Source of the DNA: Calothrix sp. PCC 7103
GTDB lineage: Bacteria > Cyanobacteriota > Cyanobacteriia > Cyanobacteriales > Nostocaceae
Length of the DNA stretch: 64,000 nucleotides
NCBI RefSeq assembly: GCF_000331305.1
Contig: NZ_KB217482.1
Location: forward strand, 1-64,000
Direction of reading: 5' to 3'
The position numbers and the translations under genes were made by a program. The notes beneath the pieces were generated by a model. The model had not been told where the DNA came from and did no database searches. It was given only the letters and a program-made list of their open reading frames with translations. This document shows, piece after piece, positions 1 to 8,390 of this stretch; positions within the stretch are counted from its first letter, which is position 1; each line of letters begins with the position of its first letter.

Positions 1-1
1 T

Positions 2-841
2 ATATCACCCATCTTGGCAGGTGTATTCTTAACAAATATTGGGCTACGTGGAATTATTGCGATTGACTGTAGCACTTTTCTTATTTCTCTAATTGCTCTA
101 ATCAGCGTTAAATTTCCTCAAATAACGATTACTACCACACAAGAAACACCATTCTCGCAACAAATCAGTTACGGTTGGAATTATATCTATTCAAGAAAAG
201 GGTTACTATCGCTTTTAATTTTCTTTGCTACTAGTAATTTTGCAATTAGTATCGCTGAAGTATTAATCAAACCATTGGTGTTATCTTTAACAGATGCTGC
301 TACGCTGGGTATTGTGCTATCGCTTGCAGGTAGCGGTTTAATGCTGGGCAGTATTTTTATGATTGTGTGGGGAGGACCTAAAACAAATCGCATCTTTGGA
401 GTGATTGGTTCTGAAGCCATTATAGGTCTTTGCATCATATGTATTGGACTACAAGCTTCTATTCCTTTAATTACCACTGCTAGTTTTGTTGGCTTCTTTT
501 GCGTTCCTATCGTTAATGGTTGTAGTCAAGCGATTTGGCAAATCAAAGTTGCACCTGATATACAAGGTAGAGTATTTGCTGCCAGAAGAGCTATTGCTTT
601 TGCTTCTCGACCTTTGGCATATTTGCTTGCTGGACCTCTTGCAGATAAAGTTTTTGAGCCTGCAATGGGAGAATATGGCATTCTAGCTAGTACTGTTGGC
701 TCGATTATAGGTGTTGGTAAAGGTCGAGGTATCGCTTTACTATGTATAGTCACAGGATTTTTGACGCTATTAATTACCATTATCGCTTACCACTATCCGC
801 GACTGCGATGGTTAGAAAAAGAGTTACCTGACATTGTATAA
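2..841 (+). CDS. MFS transporter, C-terminal part (5' end outside window)
   Basis: The reading frame is open to the left edge, so this is the last 279 or so residues of a membrane transporter. At least six hydrophobic segments are visible, and the stretch GRVFAARRAIAFASRPLAYL, followed by AGPLADKVFEP, is typical of the MFS family seen beside natural-product and exporter genes in cyanobacteria. The substrate cannot be told from this part. A TTG at 14 is the first start-like codon but is unlikely to be the true start, because SPILAGVF just before it reads like the inside of a transmembrane helix. The gene lies next to a region full of dead mobile elements. Confidence 0.8.
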   Translation: MSPILAGVFLTNIGLRGIIAIDCSTFLISLIALISVKFPQITITTTQETPFSQQISYGWNYIYSRKGLLSLLIFFATSNFAISIAEVLIKPLVLSLTDAATLGIVLSLAGSGLMLGSIFMIVWGGPKTNRIFGVIGSEAIIGLCIICIGLQASIPLITTASFVGFFCVPIVNGCSQAIWQIKVAPDIQGRVFAARRAIAFASRPLAYLLAGPLADKVFEPAMGEYGILASTVGSIIGVGKGRGIALLCIVTGFLTLLITIIAYHYPRLRWLEKELPDIV

Positions 842-1111
842 ATTTCATCTATCTTAGTAGATGTTCTCCAACTCGGATAGCGTTGGCAATAATTGTCAAC
901 TCAAATCATCTTATGGGAGTGGGCACCATATCAAAAATAAATAATTCTGGTTCTTCAGTAGTTGTTATGCTAAATTGTTAAATACAGATGTAAATTACTA
1001 TTAATTTTTTATAAAAAATATTACAAAAATGCTTGATGGGATTGACTTATAAGCATTATTTATTATTGACTGTATATTACGCTCATTGTATTTTAGGGTA
1101 CATTTACAGTA

Positions 1112-1407
1112 ATGGTCAATAAAAAAGATATAAAAATATTATCACAAATTCTGGATATAGACGAAGTAAAAGTTATATCGCACAGCATTTATAACGAAAT
1201 TGGAATAATTTTACGAACAGAGCCAATAAAGCTATAATATACTTCCCAAATAGCAACAATACTTTTATACGTTGGTTCGACGAAATTATTGCTTACTTTG
1301 ATAATGGCACAACTAGCGGCGCTGTTGAAGGCATAAACAATAAAATTAAATTAATCAAGCGCTCCGCTTATGGGTTTAGAAATTTTGAAAATTTTCGAGT
1401 TCGATAG
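1112..1407 (+). pseudogene. ISL3-family transposase remnant
   Basis: Two separated pieces of one transposase can be read. The first (1112-1237, 41 codons, starting MVNKKDIKILSQILDI) resembles the N-terminus of ISL3 transposases. The second (1258-1407) encodes FDEIIAYFDNGTTSGAVEGI followed by NNKIKLIKRSAYGFRNF, the characteristic C-terminal end of the ISL3 DDE domain. The whole middle, including the zinc-finger and most of the catalytic domain, is missing, and the C-terminal piece ends in TAG TAA where a serine codon would be expected. The gene is clearly dead. Confidence 0.75.
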
Positions 1408-1510
1408 TAAGTTTGGTTAATTCTTGCATCGTGCGCTTTTAATTTTTCAGTAGTTTTCATTCAACCTCCAAGTTTAAAGTTATTTAGATATTGTTACTAT
1501 TAAGTGGCGT

Positions 1511-1678
1511 ATGACAGATTTGATACAACAAGAGAAGCTTTTTGTGCAAGATAATGTTGCTACTCGTTTAACGAAGATAACGAAAAATCTCGGCGCCATC
1601 CAACGAGAAGTTACAAATAACCCAAAAATAGATTGCTGGCGCCGACGTTACATCTCTTTGCAATTCAGTAAGCTATGA
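1511..1678 (+). CDS. Small protein, 55 aa, possibly a remnant
   Basis: An ATG-started 55-codon frame reads MTDLIQQEKLFVQDNVATRL and then TKITKNLGAIQREV. From memory it resembles the start of a small helical protein common in filamentous cyanobacteria, which is usually longer, with a shortened C-terminus here. It contains two GGCGCC sites like the surrounding genes. No good ribosome binding site is visible. It could be an intact small gene or, given the decayed neighbours on both sides, a deletion remnant. Function is not known. Confidence 0.35.
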   Translation: MTDLIQQEKLFVQDNVATRLTKITKNLGAIQREVTNNPKIDCWRRRYISLQFSKL

Positions 1679-1700
1679 TTAGTTCATTCCAATACACTGA

Positions 1701-1961
1701 TTAAGGTGTAATAACATAGTGCAGGTTAGTTGCTATGCAGTTACCTGGAGTATTACCACATTTAGATATCCAGTTCTTACATGCCCATGCAGCATCTCCT
1801 GGTGTGTGTCCCCACCATATAGTGACAGTACCTGCGAATTGCCTACTGAACGTGAGCCTGCACTCCCAGATGGATTGCCCTATTCTTTCTGCTCTACCAG
1901 GTACGGTAGTGGTTACAGCAAAGATTGTTGAAGCGAAAAGTATAGCCAATTTGCTTTTCAT
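1701..1961 (-). CDS. Small secreted cysteine-containing protein, 86 aa
   Basis: The reading frame extends to 2087, but the internal ATG at 1961 starts a clean Sec signal peptide (MKSKLAILFASTIFAVTTTV, cleavage near PGRAE), so that start is preferred. The mature part of about 60 residues holds four cysteines and several tryptophans (WECRLTF, TIWWGHTPGD, WACKNWISKC, GNC), suggesting a disulphide-stabilised extracytoplasmic domain. I do not recognise the family. It lies alone between dead transposases, its orientation opposes both, and no partner gene is apparent. Confidence 0.5.
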   Translation of the reverse strand: MKSKLAILFASTIFAVTTTVPGRAERIGQSIWECRLTFSRQFAGTVTIWWGHTPGDAAWACKNWISKCGNTPGNCIATNLHYVITP

Positions 1962-2154
1962 AGATTTTAATGAGTAAATAATTTTTCCTGCACGATTAGC
2001 ATCCGAATCCAATCCGCACCTATAGTTACGAATTGTTCGTGTACCATTATTTTTATGTATAGGCTTCATTAAGCATCGTTTATGCACTTTCTATTAGTAA
2101 AATTTGAAATATTCTTTTGCCGTTACCAATTAATCAGGTAAACGCTTTATAAAA

Positions 2155-3472
2155 CCTGACTGCCTGACAGAAGTCTGAAAAACCTTATGAAATAAGGAAA
2201 TTGAATAAAAGGGCCAAGAAACATGAGATGGTAAAGTTACCAGACTTATACCAATCGTGCATCATGTCAAACTCAACCCAACTCTATAGTCAGGTATTAG
2301 GATATCTACGTCAATATAGTAATTACTGTGACTTACGTCACCTAAAAACTTTAGCCTGGATGATTAACGGACTAATATACAGTGGACAGTTAAGTTTGAG
2401 TGCATGGGAACCCTACGTACAAAGTAATGCTGAACAAGCTCAAAGTTTTGAACGCAGGTGGCGTAGATTTTTAGAGAATAGGAGAGTTTGCGTCGAGAAA
2501 CTGTATATACCATTGGCAATGGCGGCTTTGAAAGATTGGCAAAACCATCGATTATATTTAGCTATTGATACTACTGTGTTATGGAATCGTTTCTGTATGA
2601 TTCATATTTCAGTAGTATGCTGTGGTCGAGCAATTCCACTATTATGGCGTGTATTGGAACATGGTAGCGCGACGGTAGCATTTAGAGAGTACGAGTCTAT
2701 GCTACGTAAAGCTAGATGGTTACTACGCCATCACCCTGATGTTATGATGCTTGCAGACCGAGGTTTTAGCAATCATGATTTCTTGAGTTGGTTACAGGCA
2801 AGTAATTGGCATTACTGCATACGTATAACATGTGATACAAAATTGCATGGAGTTAGGCGCCACCCAATAGAAGCATCGTTAATTTATCCAAATAAAGGAG
2901 AAGCTGCTTTTTATCGTAATGTTGGACTGTGGCAAGACGGCTTGATTCGTTGTAACCTAGTAGTTGCCTATCCAGAGGGAGTATCTGAGCATTGGGCGGT
3001 TATTACGGACGAACCGCCAACTTTAAAAACTTTGCATGAGTACGCTTTGAGGTTTCGCGTTGAGGAATTATTTCTGGATAGTAAATCGGGTGCATTTGAA
3101 GAGCGAAGATTCTCGCCTTAGAAATGCTAAGTCATTAGAGCGTTTGTATCTAATTGCAGCTTTAACTTTACTTTACAGTACTGCACAAGGCATGGCTGTA
3201 CAGGTTGCAGGTCTACGTCAACAGGTTGATCCTCACTGGAATCGTGGTTTGAGCTATCTTAAGATTGGTTTACGCTGGCTTAAAGGTGTAATTCACAAAG
3301 GACGACAGTTGTTAGTCCCAATTCCTTTGTTGCCCAAAGATCAAGAGCCTTGTTTTGCTTCCAACAAAGCTCGCCAAGATATAAGTTATGGAATATGGTT
3401 TTCTCGCATCTATTCAAAAGAGTGCAGACCTTGATATTACTGGCTTCTACATAAATCTGTCAGGCAGTCAGG
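2155..3472. mobile_element. IS4-family insertion sequence, 1318 bp, defective
   Basis: The ends are a perfect 17-bp inverted repeat, CCTGACTGCCTGACAGA at 2155-2171 and its complement at 3456-3472. The element contains one transposase gene with the IS4 YREK signature. I see no target-site duplication: the bases outside the two ends do not match, so one flank has probably been rearranged since insertion. On the right it sits inside the end of a Tn3-family transposase gene. The left flank is not recognisably Tn3. Confidence 0.85.
2201..3434 (+). pseudogene. IS4-family transposase, frameshifted
   Basis: The first frame (TTG 2201 or more likely ATG 2228, to 3121) carries the first DDE residues (LAIDTTVLW, MMLADRGFSN) and the IS4 signature Y-x2-R-x3-E-x6-K in YALRFRVEELFLDSK. 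The protein then stops. The expected continuation (EDSRLRNAKSLERLYLIAAL, then TLLYSTAQG) is found in another frame up to 3434, so a one-base indel near 3097-3102 separates the two halves. IS4 elements are not known for programmed frameshifting, so I read it as inactivated. Confidence 0.85.
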
Positions 3473-3723
3473 ACCAGTCCTTGCGTGCAAGCGGGTTAAA
3501 TTTAGTTGTTGCTGCGATTGTGCTGTGGAATACAGTGTATTTGGAGAATGCCGTTAATTGGTTAAAATCACAGGATGAAGTTATACCGGATGAATACTTG
3601 CAACATTTATCACCGATGGGCTGGGAGCATATCAACCTGATTGGTGACTATATCTGGAATTTGAGGTCGGTTAGTAGCCTTGATAATTTACGCCCTTTGA
3701 GAACAAAAAAATCCAAATTATAG
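3473..3723 (+). pseudogene. Tn3-family transposase C-terminus (truncated)
   Basis: Directly after the IS4 right end the frame reads LNLVVAAIVLWNTVYLENAV, then EYLQHLSPMGWEHINLIGDY and IWNLRSV. This is the conserved C-terminal end of Tn3-family TnpA (usual consensus LNLVTNAVVVWNTVY ... HLSP...EHIN..G.Y.F). Only about 80 of the roughly 1000 residues remain. The rest was displaced or deleted when the IS4 element inserted. A matching transposon end lies about 50 bp downstream. Confidence 0.85.
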
Positions 3724-3771
3724 GAAGCTGAAATTATTGTGCGGTAAGGGTTTCAAGACTTAAGAAAATTC

Positions 3772-3809
3772 CTTAGCGTACAATTTTCCCGTTTTGGCAC
3801 GTTCTAGCC
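3772..3809. repeat. Tn3-family 38-bp terminal inverted repeat
   Basis: Read on the minus strand, the last bases are AAAACGGGAAAATTGTACGC then TAAG, the conserved inner part of Tn3-family ends (usual ending TACGCTAAG). The full 38 bp begins GGCT rather than the usual GGGG, so the outermost bases have changed or the boundary is slightly shifted. It marks where the transposon entered the adjacent methyltransferase gene. Confidence 0.65.
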
Positions 3810-3984
3810 TTATACGTGAAAATTTACCCGTTCCACACCCAATGTCAAGCACAGTTTCACGCTTGGTTGGCAACTGCTTGAGTAGAAAACTGTGATAGCG
3901 ATTATTGTGATCCTATTCCTCTTGGTCATGTATGGCAATAAGATCAAAGTCATTCTGGATTTTTTGCGTTAGCTTCTCATCCAT
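3810..3984 (-). pseudogene. SAM-dependent methyltransferase, N-terminal fragment
   Basis: Starting at ATG 3984 the minus strand reads MDEKLTQKIQNDFDLIAIHD, QEE, a TAG, then DHNNRYHSFLLKQLPTKRET and VLDIGCGTGKFSR. The last motif is the class I methyltransferase SAM-binding loop. The TAG at codon 24 replaces what would be a tryptophan, and the coding sequence is lost at the Tn3 inverted repeat. Both lesions make it a dead fragment. Confidence 0.8.
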
Positions 3985-4057
3985 ACTGAAATAATTGTAT
4001 AAAATTAATTATTTGTACATCAGTAGATGCTTGGCGCCAATGTCCATTTGGCACGAA

Positions 4058-5209
4058 TTACAAATTGTACTCTTTTTCTAAAAATTGGAGTAGACGTTCT
4101 TGTCTTGGTGTTAACTGTGAGGGGTCTTTTACAAATGCTAGTGCTTCTACTGCTGCAACGTGCATGGGTTCATAGTCAATAAAAACTTTATCGGCTAATT
4201 GACGAATGCGTTTGTGGTTTCGGGCGGCGCCTTCTTCATCCGCACAGTCGAGTGGTTTGAGATTTTCAGGTTTCACCGTTTCAATATCCTCTCTCCAAGT
4301 TGTAATGTTACAGGTGTGTTCGTTAACTTGATTAATTATGCACCAACAACCAGAGAATTTTTTAAGTTCAGGCGCCCTAAAAGCAATTATTTGACAAACT
4401 TGACCTTTATAATGGGGGTTTGGGACACGCTTTTTATTGATGATTTGCTGAACGATATCGGTTTTGTTAAGTTTGTTATCAAGTACAGTTCGTGCAACTG
4501 CTACGCCTTCTTTACGTGCTGTTACTGCTAAAGAAAGGATTTCTTTTTTGGTTAACCTAGCATTACGAAGGAAAATGTCGTTTTTTATATTGCTACCAAG
4601 AGTTTCTGCTATTGTATCAATTGCACCAGCAAAGAGCGCGTCGTTACGGATGGTACGGTCAGTAACTTTATATTGTTGTCCTAATTGCTTTGCTACGTCC
4701 ACCGATAGGAAATTTTTTCCGTTCGGTGATTGCTGTTCATATTCCACCGATAGGAAATTTTTTCCGTTCGGTGATTGCTGTTCATATTCCACCGATAGGA
4801 AATTTTTTCCGTTCGGTTGATTCTGTTTCAGATTTCCGTTACGGTTGCCTTTTGAGTGGAGATAACATTTACCTCGTAGATAGGAAGCGACTTCTGGGGT
4901 GACGTTGCGTTGTCCGAGTTGATGATTGGCAATCCAAGCGAGTGCTGCATCTCTTGAGGAAAGGTCAATTTCTATGACTGCATAAGGTATTTGCAGCTTT
5001 TGACAGATGGCATAGCGGTTGTGTCCATCAAGCAAGATGCCTGTTTGGCGCCAGACAATGAGAGGTTCAAGGCAACCAACTTCGGAAATGTTGGTTTCAA
5101 GCTGAAATAACTCAGATGGTTGTGGGGGTGGTATTAGTTGCTGAAACTCAGAGTCAATCTGGATGGGCAGCAACTTGGATAGTGTATCAATACTTAGTGT
5201 GTTAACCAT
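4058..5209 (-). CDS. ParB-like nuclease-domain protein with in-frame palindromic repeats
   Basis: The start is ATG 5209, with AGGAG six bases upstream and an 8-base overlap with the end of dnaB; the open frame extends further upstream but only inside dnaB. Residues about 18-110 form a ParB N-terminal domain (LLDGHNRYAICQKLQIPYAV, DAALAWIANHQLGQRN). Residues about 131-170 are three tandem units built on PNGKNFLSV. A helix-turn-helix-like stretch (QYKVTDRTIRNDALFAGAID) and a C-terminal region with YKGQVCQII and GCWCIINQV follow. It has a paralogue at 28857-30032. Family and position beside dnaB suggest a role in plasmid replication control or partition. No ParA gene is adjacent. Confidence 0.85.
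   Translation of the reverse strand: MVNTLSIDTLSKLLPIQIDSEFQQLIPPPQPSELFQLETNISEVGCLEPLIVWRQTGILLDGHNRYAICQKLQIPYAVIEIDLSSRDAALAWIANHQLGQRNVTPEVASYLRGKCYLHSKGNRNGNLKQNQPNGKNFLSVEYEQQSPNGKNFLSVEYEQQSPNGKNFLSVDVAKQLGQQYKVTDRTIRNDALFAGAIDTIAETLGSNIKNDIFLRNARLTKKEILSLAVTARKEGVAVARTVLDNKLNKTDIVQQIINKKRVPNPHYKGQVCQIIAFRAPELKKFSGCWCIINQVNEHTCNITTWREDIETVKPENLKPLDCADEEGAARNHKRIRQLADKVFIDYEPMHVAAVEALAFVKDPSQLTPRQERLLQFLEKEYNL
4699..4817. repeat. Three tandem in-frame 27-bp palindromes (45-bp period)
   Basis: Palindromes lie at 4701-4727, 4746-4772 and 4791-4817. In coding orientation each has arms ACCGA and GGAAA, a 3-base AAA centre, then TTTCC and TCGGT, with the spacers AC and TA between the arm pairs. 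The first two 45-bp units are identical, and the third is identical over the 27-bp core. The 45-bp period equals 15 codons, so the frame is kept. The paralogous gene has the same structure with different inner arms. Confidence 0.95.
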
Positions 5210-6569
5210 TGGAACTCCTAGCCAAATTCTTAAATTGGGTAAAAGATGGGTCAAAAAGTAATTTGATGGTTCCGGTTGGACCACCTCGATGTTTGACAAT
5301 AATGACTTCTGCTAATCCGCGCTCGGGACTGTCTAAGTTGTAATATTCGTCACGGTAAAGCATGATGACAACATCCGCATCTTGCTCCAAGGCGCCGGAT
5401 TCTCTTAAGTCAGATAATAGCGGGCGTTTATTTGTACGTGATTCTACCCCTCTGCTAAGTTGCGAAAGTGCTATGACTGGGACGTTAAATTCTTTGGCTA
5501 TTTGCTTGAGTCCGCGCGATATTTTACCTAAACCAATGGAACGGTTGTCAGAGTCGGCACCTTCTATAAGTTGTACATAATCAACAACAACCAAACCCAA
5601 CTCTTGACCGCTAGCTTGAATCTGACGTAATTTAGAACGAATTGATGAAAGTGAGACGAGGGAATTATCTTCTAAATGCAAAGGTACACCTTGAAAAACA
5701 TCAAAAACCTTTGCCATATCCTGCCAATGGTGTTCTGAAATTAAACCATTTTGTAGGTATGACGATTCAACTTGAGATGTCATTGACATGATCCGTAGTG
5801 CTAGTTGAAAACGACTCATCTCCAAAGAAAAGAAAACTGTTGGTTGCTTATAAGTTTGAGCAATATAGTTTGCTATCCCTACAGCGAACGCTGATTTTCC
5901 CATTGCCGGACGACCTGCAATTATGTATAAGTTTTGACGCTGCAAACCTCCATTTATTATTACATCTAAATCGTAAAAACCCGTAGCCATACCACGAGTA
6001 ATTTCACCATTATAAATTTTTTCAATCTGGGTAAAAACTTCCATTAAGCATGACGAAATGTCAGTATTTGACTTTGGAGTTGGTTGTAACTCGCGCACAG
6101 GCAGTAATTTGGATTCGATAATATCGATTATTTTACCAGCTTGAAGCTCTTGTATTGGATGATTAAAGTGAGCAAGTTGTTCAAGTTCGTGTGCAACTTT
6201 AATTAATTCTCTTAAAATGCGTTTTTCACGTACTATTTCCGCAAGATAATCTATGTTAACAGCGGATACTGTGCATTCTATGAGATGGGCAAGCTTGTTA
6301 CGACCTCCTATACCGTTGAGCATCCCAATATCTGTTAGATAAGACGTAAGCATTAATAAATCCGTGGATTTGCTCAATTCAAAAAGTTGCAATGCAGCTT
6401 GATAAATTTTTTGATGAGATTCGATATAAAAATCTGCTGGTTCAAGGATGTCTATTAGCCTTGTCATGGCTAGTGGGTCTAACATGATCCCGCCAAGTAT
6501 TGCCTCTTCTGCTTCAATGCAGTTGGGAGGTGCTTGTAAATGCTGTTGAGTCACAGTTTTATTCTCCAA
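5202..6569 (-). CDS. dnaB: Replicative DNA helicase DnaB (plasmid copy)
   Basis: At 455 residues it has normal DnaB length. The N-terminal domain (PPNCIEAEEAILGGIMLDP) binds primase and ring partners, and the RecA-like domain carries Walker A GRPAMGKS near residue 219, Walker B LGLVVVDYVQLI, and the arginine-finger region LSQLSRGVE with DLRESGALEQDADVV. It unwinds DNA ahead of the replisome. A separate helicase beside a Rep-like gene indicates the element replicates with its own helicase rather than relying only on the host enzyme. It is preceded by a 16-bp gap from the Rep-like gene and overlaps the ParB-like gene by 8 bases, so the three are probably one operon. Confidence 0.95.
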   Translation of the reverse strand: MENKTVTQQHLQAPPNCIEAEEAILGGIMLDPLAMTRLIDILEPADFYIESHQKIYQAALQLFELSKSTDLLMLTSYLTDIGMLNGIGGRNKLAHLIECTVSAVNIDYLAEIVREKRILRELIKVAHELEQLAHFNHPIQELQAGKIIDIIESKLLPVRELQPTPKSNTDISSCLMEVFTQIEKIYNGEITRGMATGFYDLDVIINGGLQRQNLYIIAGRPAMGKSAFAVGIANYIAQTYKQPTVFFSLEMSRFQLALRIMSMTSQVESSYLQNGLISEHHWQDMAKVFDVFQGVPLHLEDNSLVSLSSIRSKLRQIQASGQELGLVVVDYVQLIEGADSDNRSIGLGKISRGLKQIAKEFNVPVIALSQLSRGVESRTNKRPLLSDLRESGALEQDADVVIMLYRDEYYNLDSPERGLAEVIIVKHRGGPTGTIKLLFDPSFTQFKNLARSSNG

Positions 6570-6585
6570 AAAACCTTACTTTGGT

Positions 6586-7839
6586 TTATTTTTTAGTTTG
6601 ATTAGCTGCGTTTCGGATTCTTTCTAAAATCCCAGGTGGTATTGGTGCAGCAGGTTTACCATCCTTGGTCATACCGTTAATTCTGTTTTCGTGATCTTGT
6701 CTTAGTTGTGCTAGTTTTGCTTCTTCTCGCTCTTGTTCAGACAACATTGCATTACGTTTTTTTAGAAATTCATTATTAAACAGCTCAGTGGCATCTTCGG
6801 GATGATTGCGACTCCAAGCTTTTGCAGCTATAACCTTGGTCGATGGGGTTTTCACAAATCCTGATTCAACCATCAACTGTCCGCGCCACTCATAAAATTC
6901 ACTTTCCAACTCTGGCTGAGGGCATTGCCAACTAATACGCTGCGTATCGTTATGTCTTTTGTTTCGATTAATCCGAACAACCGAACCAGGCGCGGAATTT
7001 TTGCTTTGATGATTAGATTTGTTATCAGTAGAAGGATTTTGATTTTGATTGTTGGTATTTGAGTAGATTTGAACTACTTTAGGTTTCTCTGGTAATGAGT
7101 TAACTGGTGAGTTAGTTGAATCTTTTGGTTGCTCATTACTTTCTTTTGGAGAATTATTATTTACACACACACTTGGGTGGGGTGCCGGGGCGCCGTCAGG
7201 CGGGGCGGAATTGTCTTGTGTTTGTGTATTTTCTTGTTTATTCTCATGTGTATTATAGGGACTGCCTTGAAACGTTTGCTGTGACTGGTTTTGAGTGCTG
7301 TTTGAATTGGCGTTTTTGTGCGTTGTGACGGGCGTTTTTGTACGTGCCCCTAGGCGTTTTTGCGCGCTACGACGGGCATTTTTATGTGTGCTTCTAGGCG
7401 TTTTTGGACTTTCGTCTTCAAGACTCGACTCTAAGTGACGAGCAACGGCATCGGTAACAGCGTCTTTGTTTAACCGATAATAGAGCGTGTGTCGTGTTCC
7501 ATCGTATTTAGTAGATATAAGCCCTTTTTGAACGAGGCGCTCGACAACTGTATCTAACTGGCGCCGAGTTAATTTAGTTTCATCAAACCAATCGTCCTTA
7601 GTTTTGTAGAACCAACCATCGGGGTCTCTAGTTCTTTCTGTCCAATAGTAAGCCTGCGAGAGAAAAATACCTGCTTGAACACTGCCGCCAATTGTGGCAA
7701 GGATTGGACTATAGGCAATTCTCAGGTGCAACACATCTTCTAAATCATCCCATTCCAAAGCTTGACTTGATATATCGTCAACTTCGAGGTGCTGTTGAGA
7801 GTAGGATGAATCAACCGAGTTGGTAGCGCTGAGTAACAT
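6586..7839 (-). CDS. Winged-helix replication protein (Rep/helicase-loader-like)
   Basis: It has 417 residues. The N-terminal 35-130 region resembles the helix-turn-helix domain of phage and plasmid replication proteins (LRIAYSPILATIGGSVQAGI, DDWFDETKLTRRQLDTVVER, LVQKGLISTKYDG). A long low-complexity Asn/Gln/Ser/Pro linker follows (about 140-300), then a basic C-terminal segment (WSRNHPEDATELFNNEFLKK) resembling DnaD/DnaT-type loaders in layout. GGAG lies eight bases before ATG 7839. Its place directly upstream of dnaB suggests it recognises the origin or loads the helicase. That role is inferred from fold resemblance and position. Confidence 0.65.
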   Translation of the reverse strand: MLLSATNSVDSSYSQQHLEVDDISSQALEWDDLEDVLHLRIAYSPILATIGGSVQAGIFLSQAYYWTERTRDPDGWFYKTKDDWFDETKLTRRQLDTVVERLVQKGLISTKYDGTRHTLYYRLNKDAVTDAVARHLESSLEDESPKTPRSTHKNARRSAQKRLGARTKTPVTTHKNANSNSTQNQSQQTFQGSPYNTHENKQENTQTQDNSAPPDGAPAPHPSVCVNNNSPKESNEQPKDSTNSPVNSLPEKPKVVQIYSNTNNQNQNPSTDNKSNHQSKNSAPGSVVRINRNKRHNDTQRISWQCPQPELESEFYEWRGQLMVESGFVKTPSTKVIAAKAWSRNHPEDATELFNNEFLKKRNAMLSEQEREEAKLAQLRQDHENRINGMTKDGKPAAPIPPGILERIRNAANQTKK

Positions 7840-8167
7840 GTTAATAACTCCAAAGTTATGAAAAGCTGTCTTCGGAGCAATTTAGCGCTGCTATACAATT
7901 AGCTGCTTATTAACATCACGGTTGTTAAAATATTAGTTTTTTTGATGATGTAATAAGAGTTTACAAAAAAACCTTTATGTTAATTTTGTAAAATTGCAGC
8001 AAAATATCGCAGGACGGTTCACATTTTGGCACACAATCCTGTAACATAGAAATTGTAAAGCATTCATAAATACCGCGAAACCTGACTTTTGGCTCTTTCT
8101 TGGGTCTGTAAACTTGGAAAGAGGGAGTCAAAGAGGGTACGCTAGATTGCTTAATTGAATATTGAGT

Positions 8168-8222
8168 TGTAAGAGCATCTTACAGCGTAATGAGCCACTC
8201 TTTTTAAAAGGGTGGCTTATTT
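8168..8222 (+). ncRNA. Possible small RNA ending in a terminator hairpin
   Basis: A perfect 7-bp hairpin (TGTAAGA, loop GCA, TCTTACA; 8168-8184) is followed by a longer one whose arms AGCCACTCTTTT (8193-8204) and AAAAGGGTGGCT (8206-8217) pair at 11 of 12 positions, and then TATTT. The second looks like an intrinsic terminator on the plus strand. No protein-coding gene upstream on that strand could use it, so it may end a short untranslated RNA transcribed across the replication control region. The 5' end cannot be placed. Confidence 0.35.
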
Positions 8223-8271
8223 ACCTTAGATTTTCTACCTTTGTAAACAAACATTTCCTTTAAAGTATAGG

Positions 8272-8308
8272 TTGACACTTATCCTAGATACTAATACTTA
8301 ATAGTATT
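8272..8308 (+). promoter_or_regulatory. Candidate promoter with overlapping palindromic operator
   Basis: TTGACA (8272-8277) is followed after 17 bases by TACTTA (8295-8300). The second box lies inside a perfect palindrome AATACT-TAAT-AGTATT (8293-8308). The arrangement, upstream of a regulator gene, fits autorepression by the XRE protein that follows. Confidence 0.45.
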
Positions 8309-8390
8309 GAGTAACTCTAGTAATAAGCATATAATAACGAAAATAACGCTGTCTACTTTTTTTCTATTTGATTTTTGAAATTTCACTCCT

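Larger units (their letters stand above)
7840..8390. other. Divergent intergenic region between the replication operon and the XRE regulator
   Basis: This 551-bp spacer has no gene. From left to right it holds an AT-rich stretch with A and T runs (about 7925-8000), a structured segment with two hairpins (8168-8217), and a promoter-like sequence with a palindrome over its -10 region (8272-8308). It is a plausible place for the plasmid origin, because it lies directly upstream of the Rep-like and dnaB genes. I could not find iterons in it. Confidence 0.4.

Noticed and set aside
3388-3472. Start of a single 111-codon protein covering 3388-3723
   Set aside because: The first 28 codons lie inside the IS4 element (including its inverted repeat). 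Only codons from 3473 on belong to the Tn3 transposase remnant.
4699-4817. CRISPR array from three evenly spaced repeats
   Set aside because: The spacers are identical or coding and in frame, there are only three units, and no cas gene is near. The same layout occurs inside a paralogous gene.
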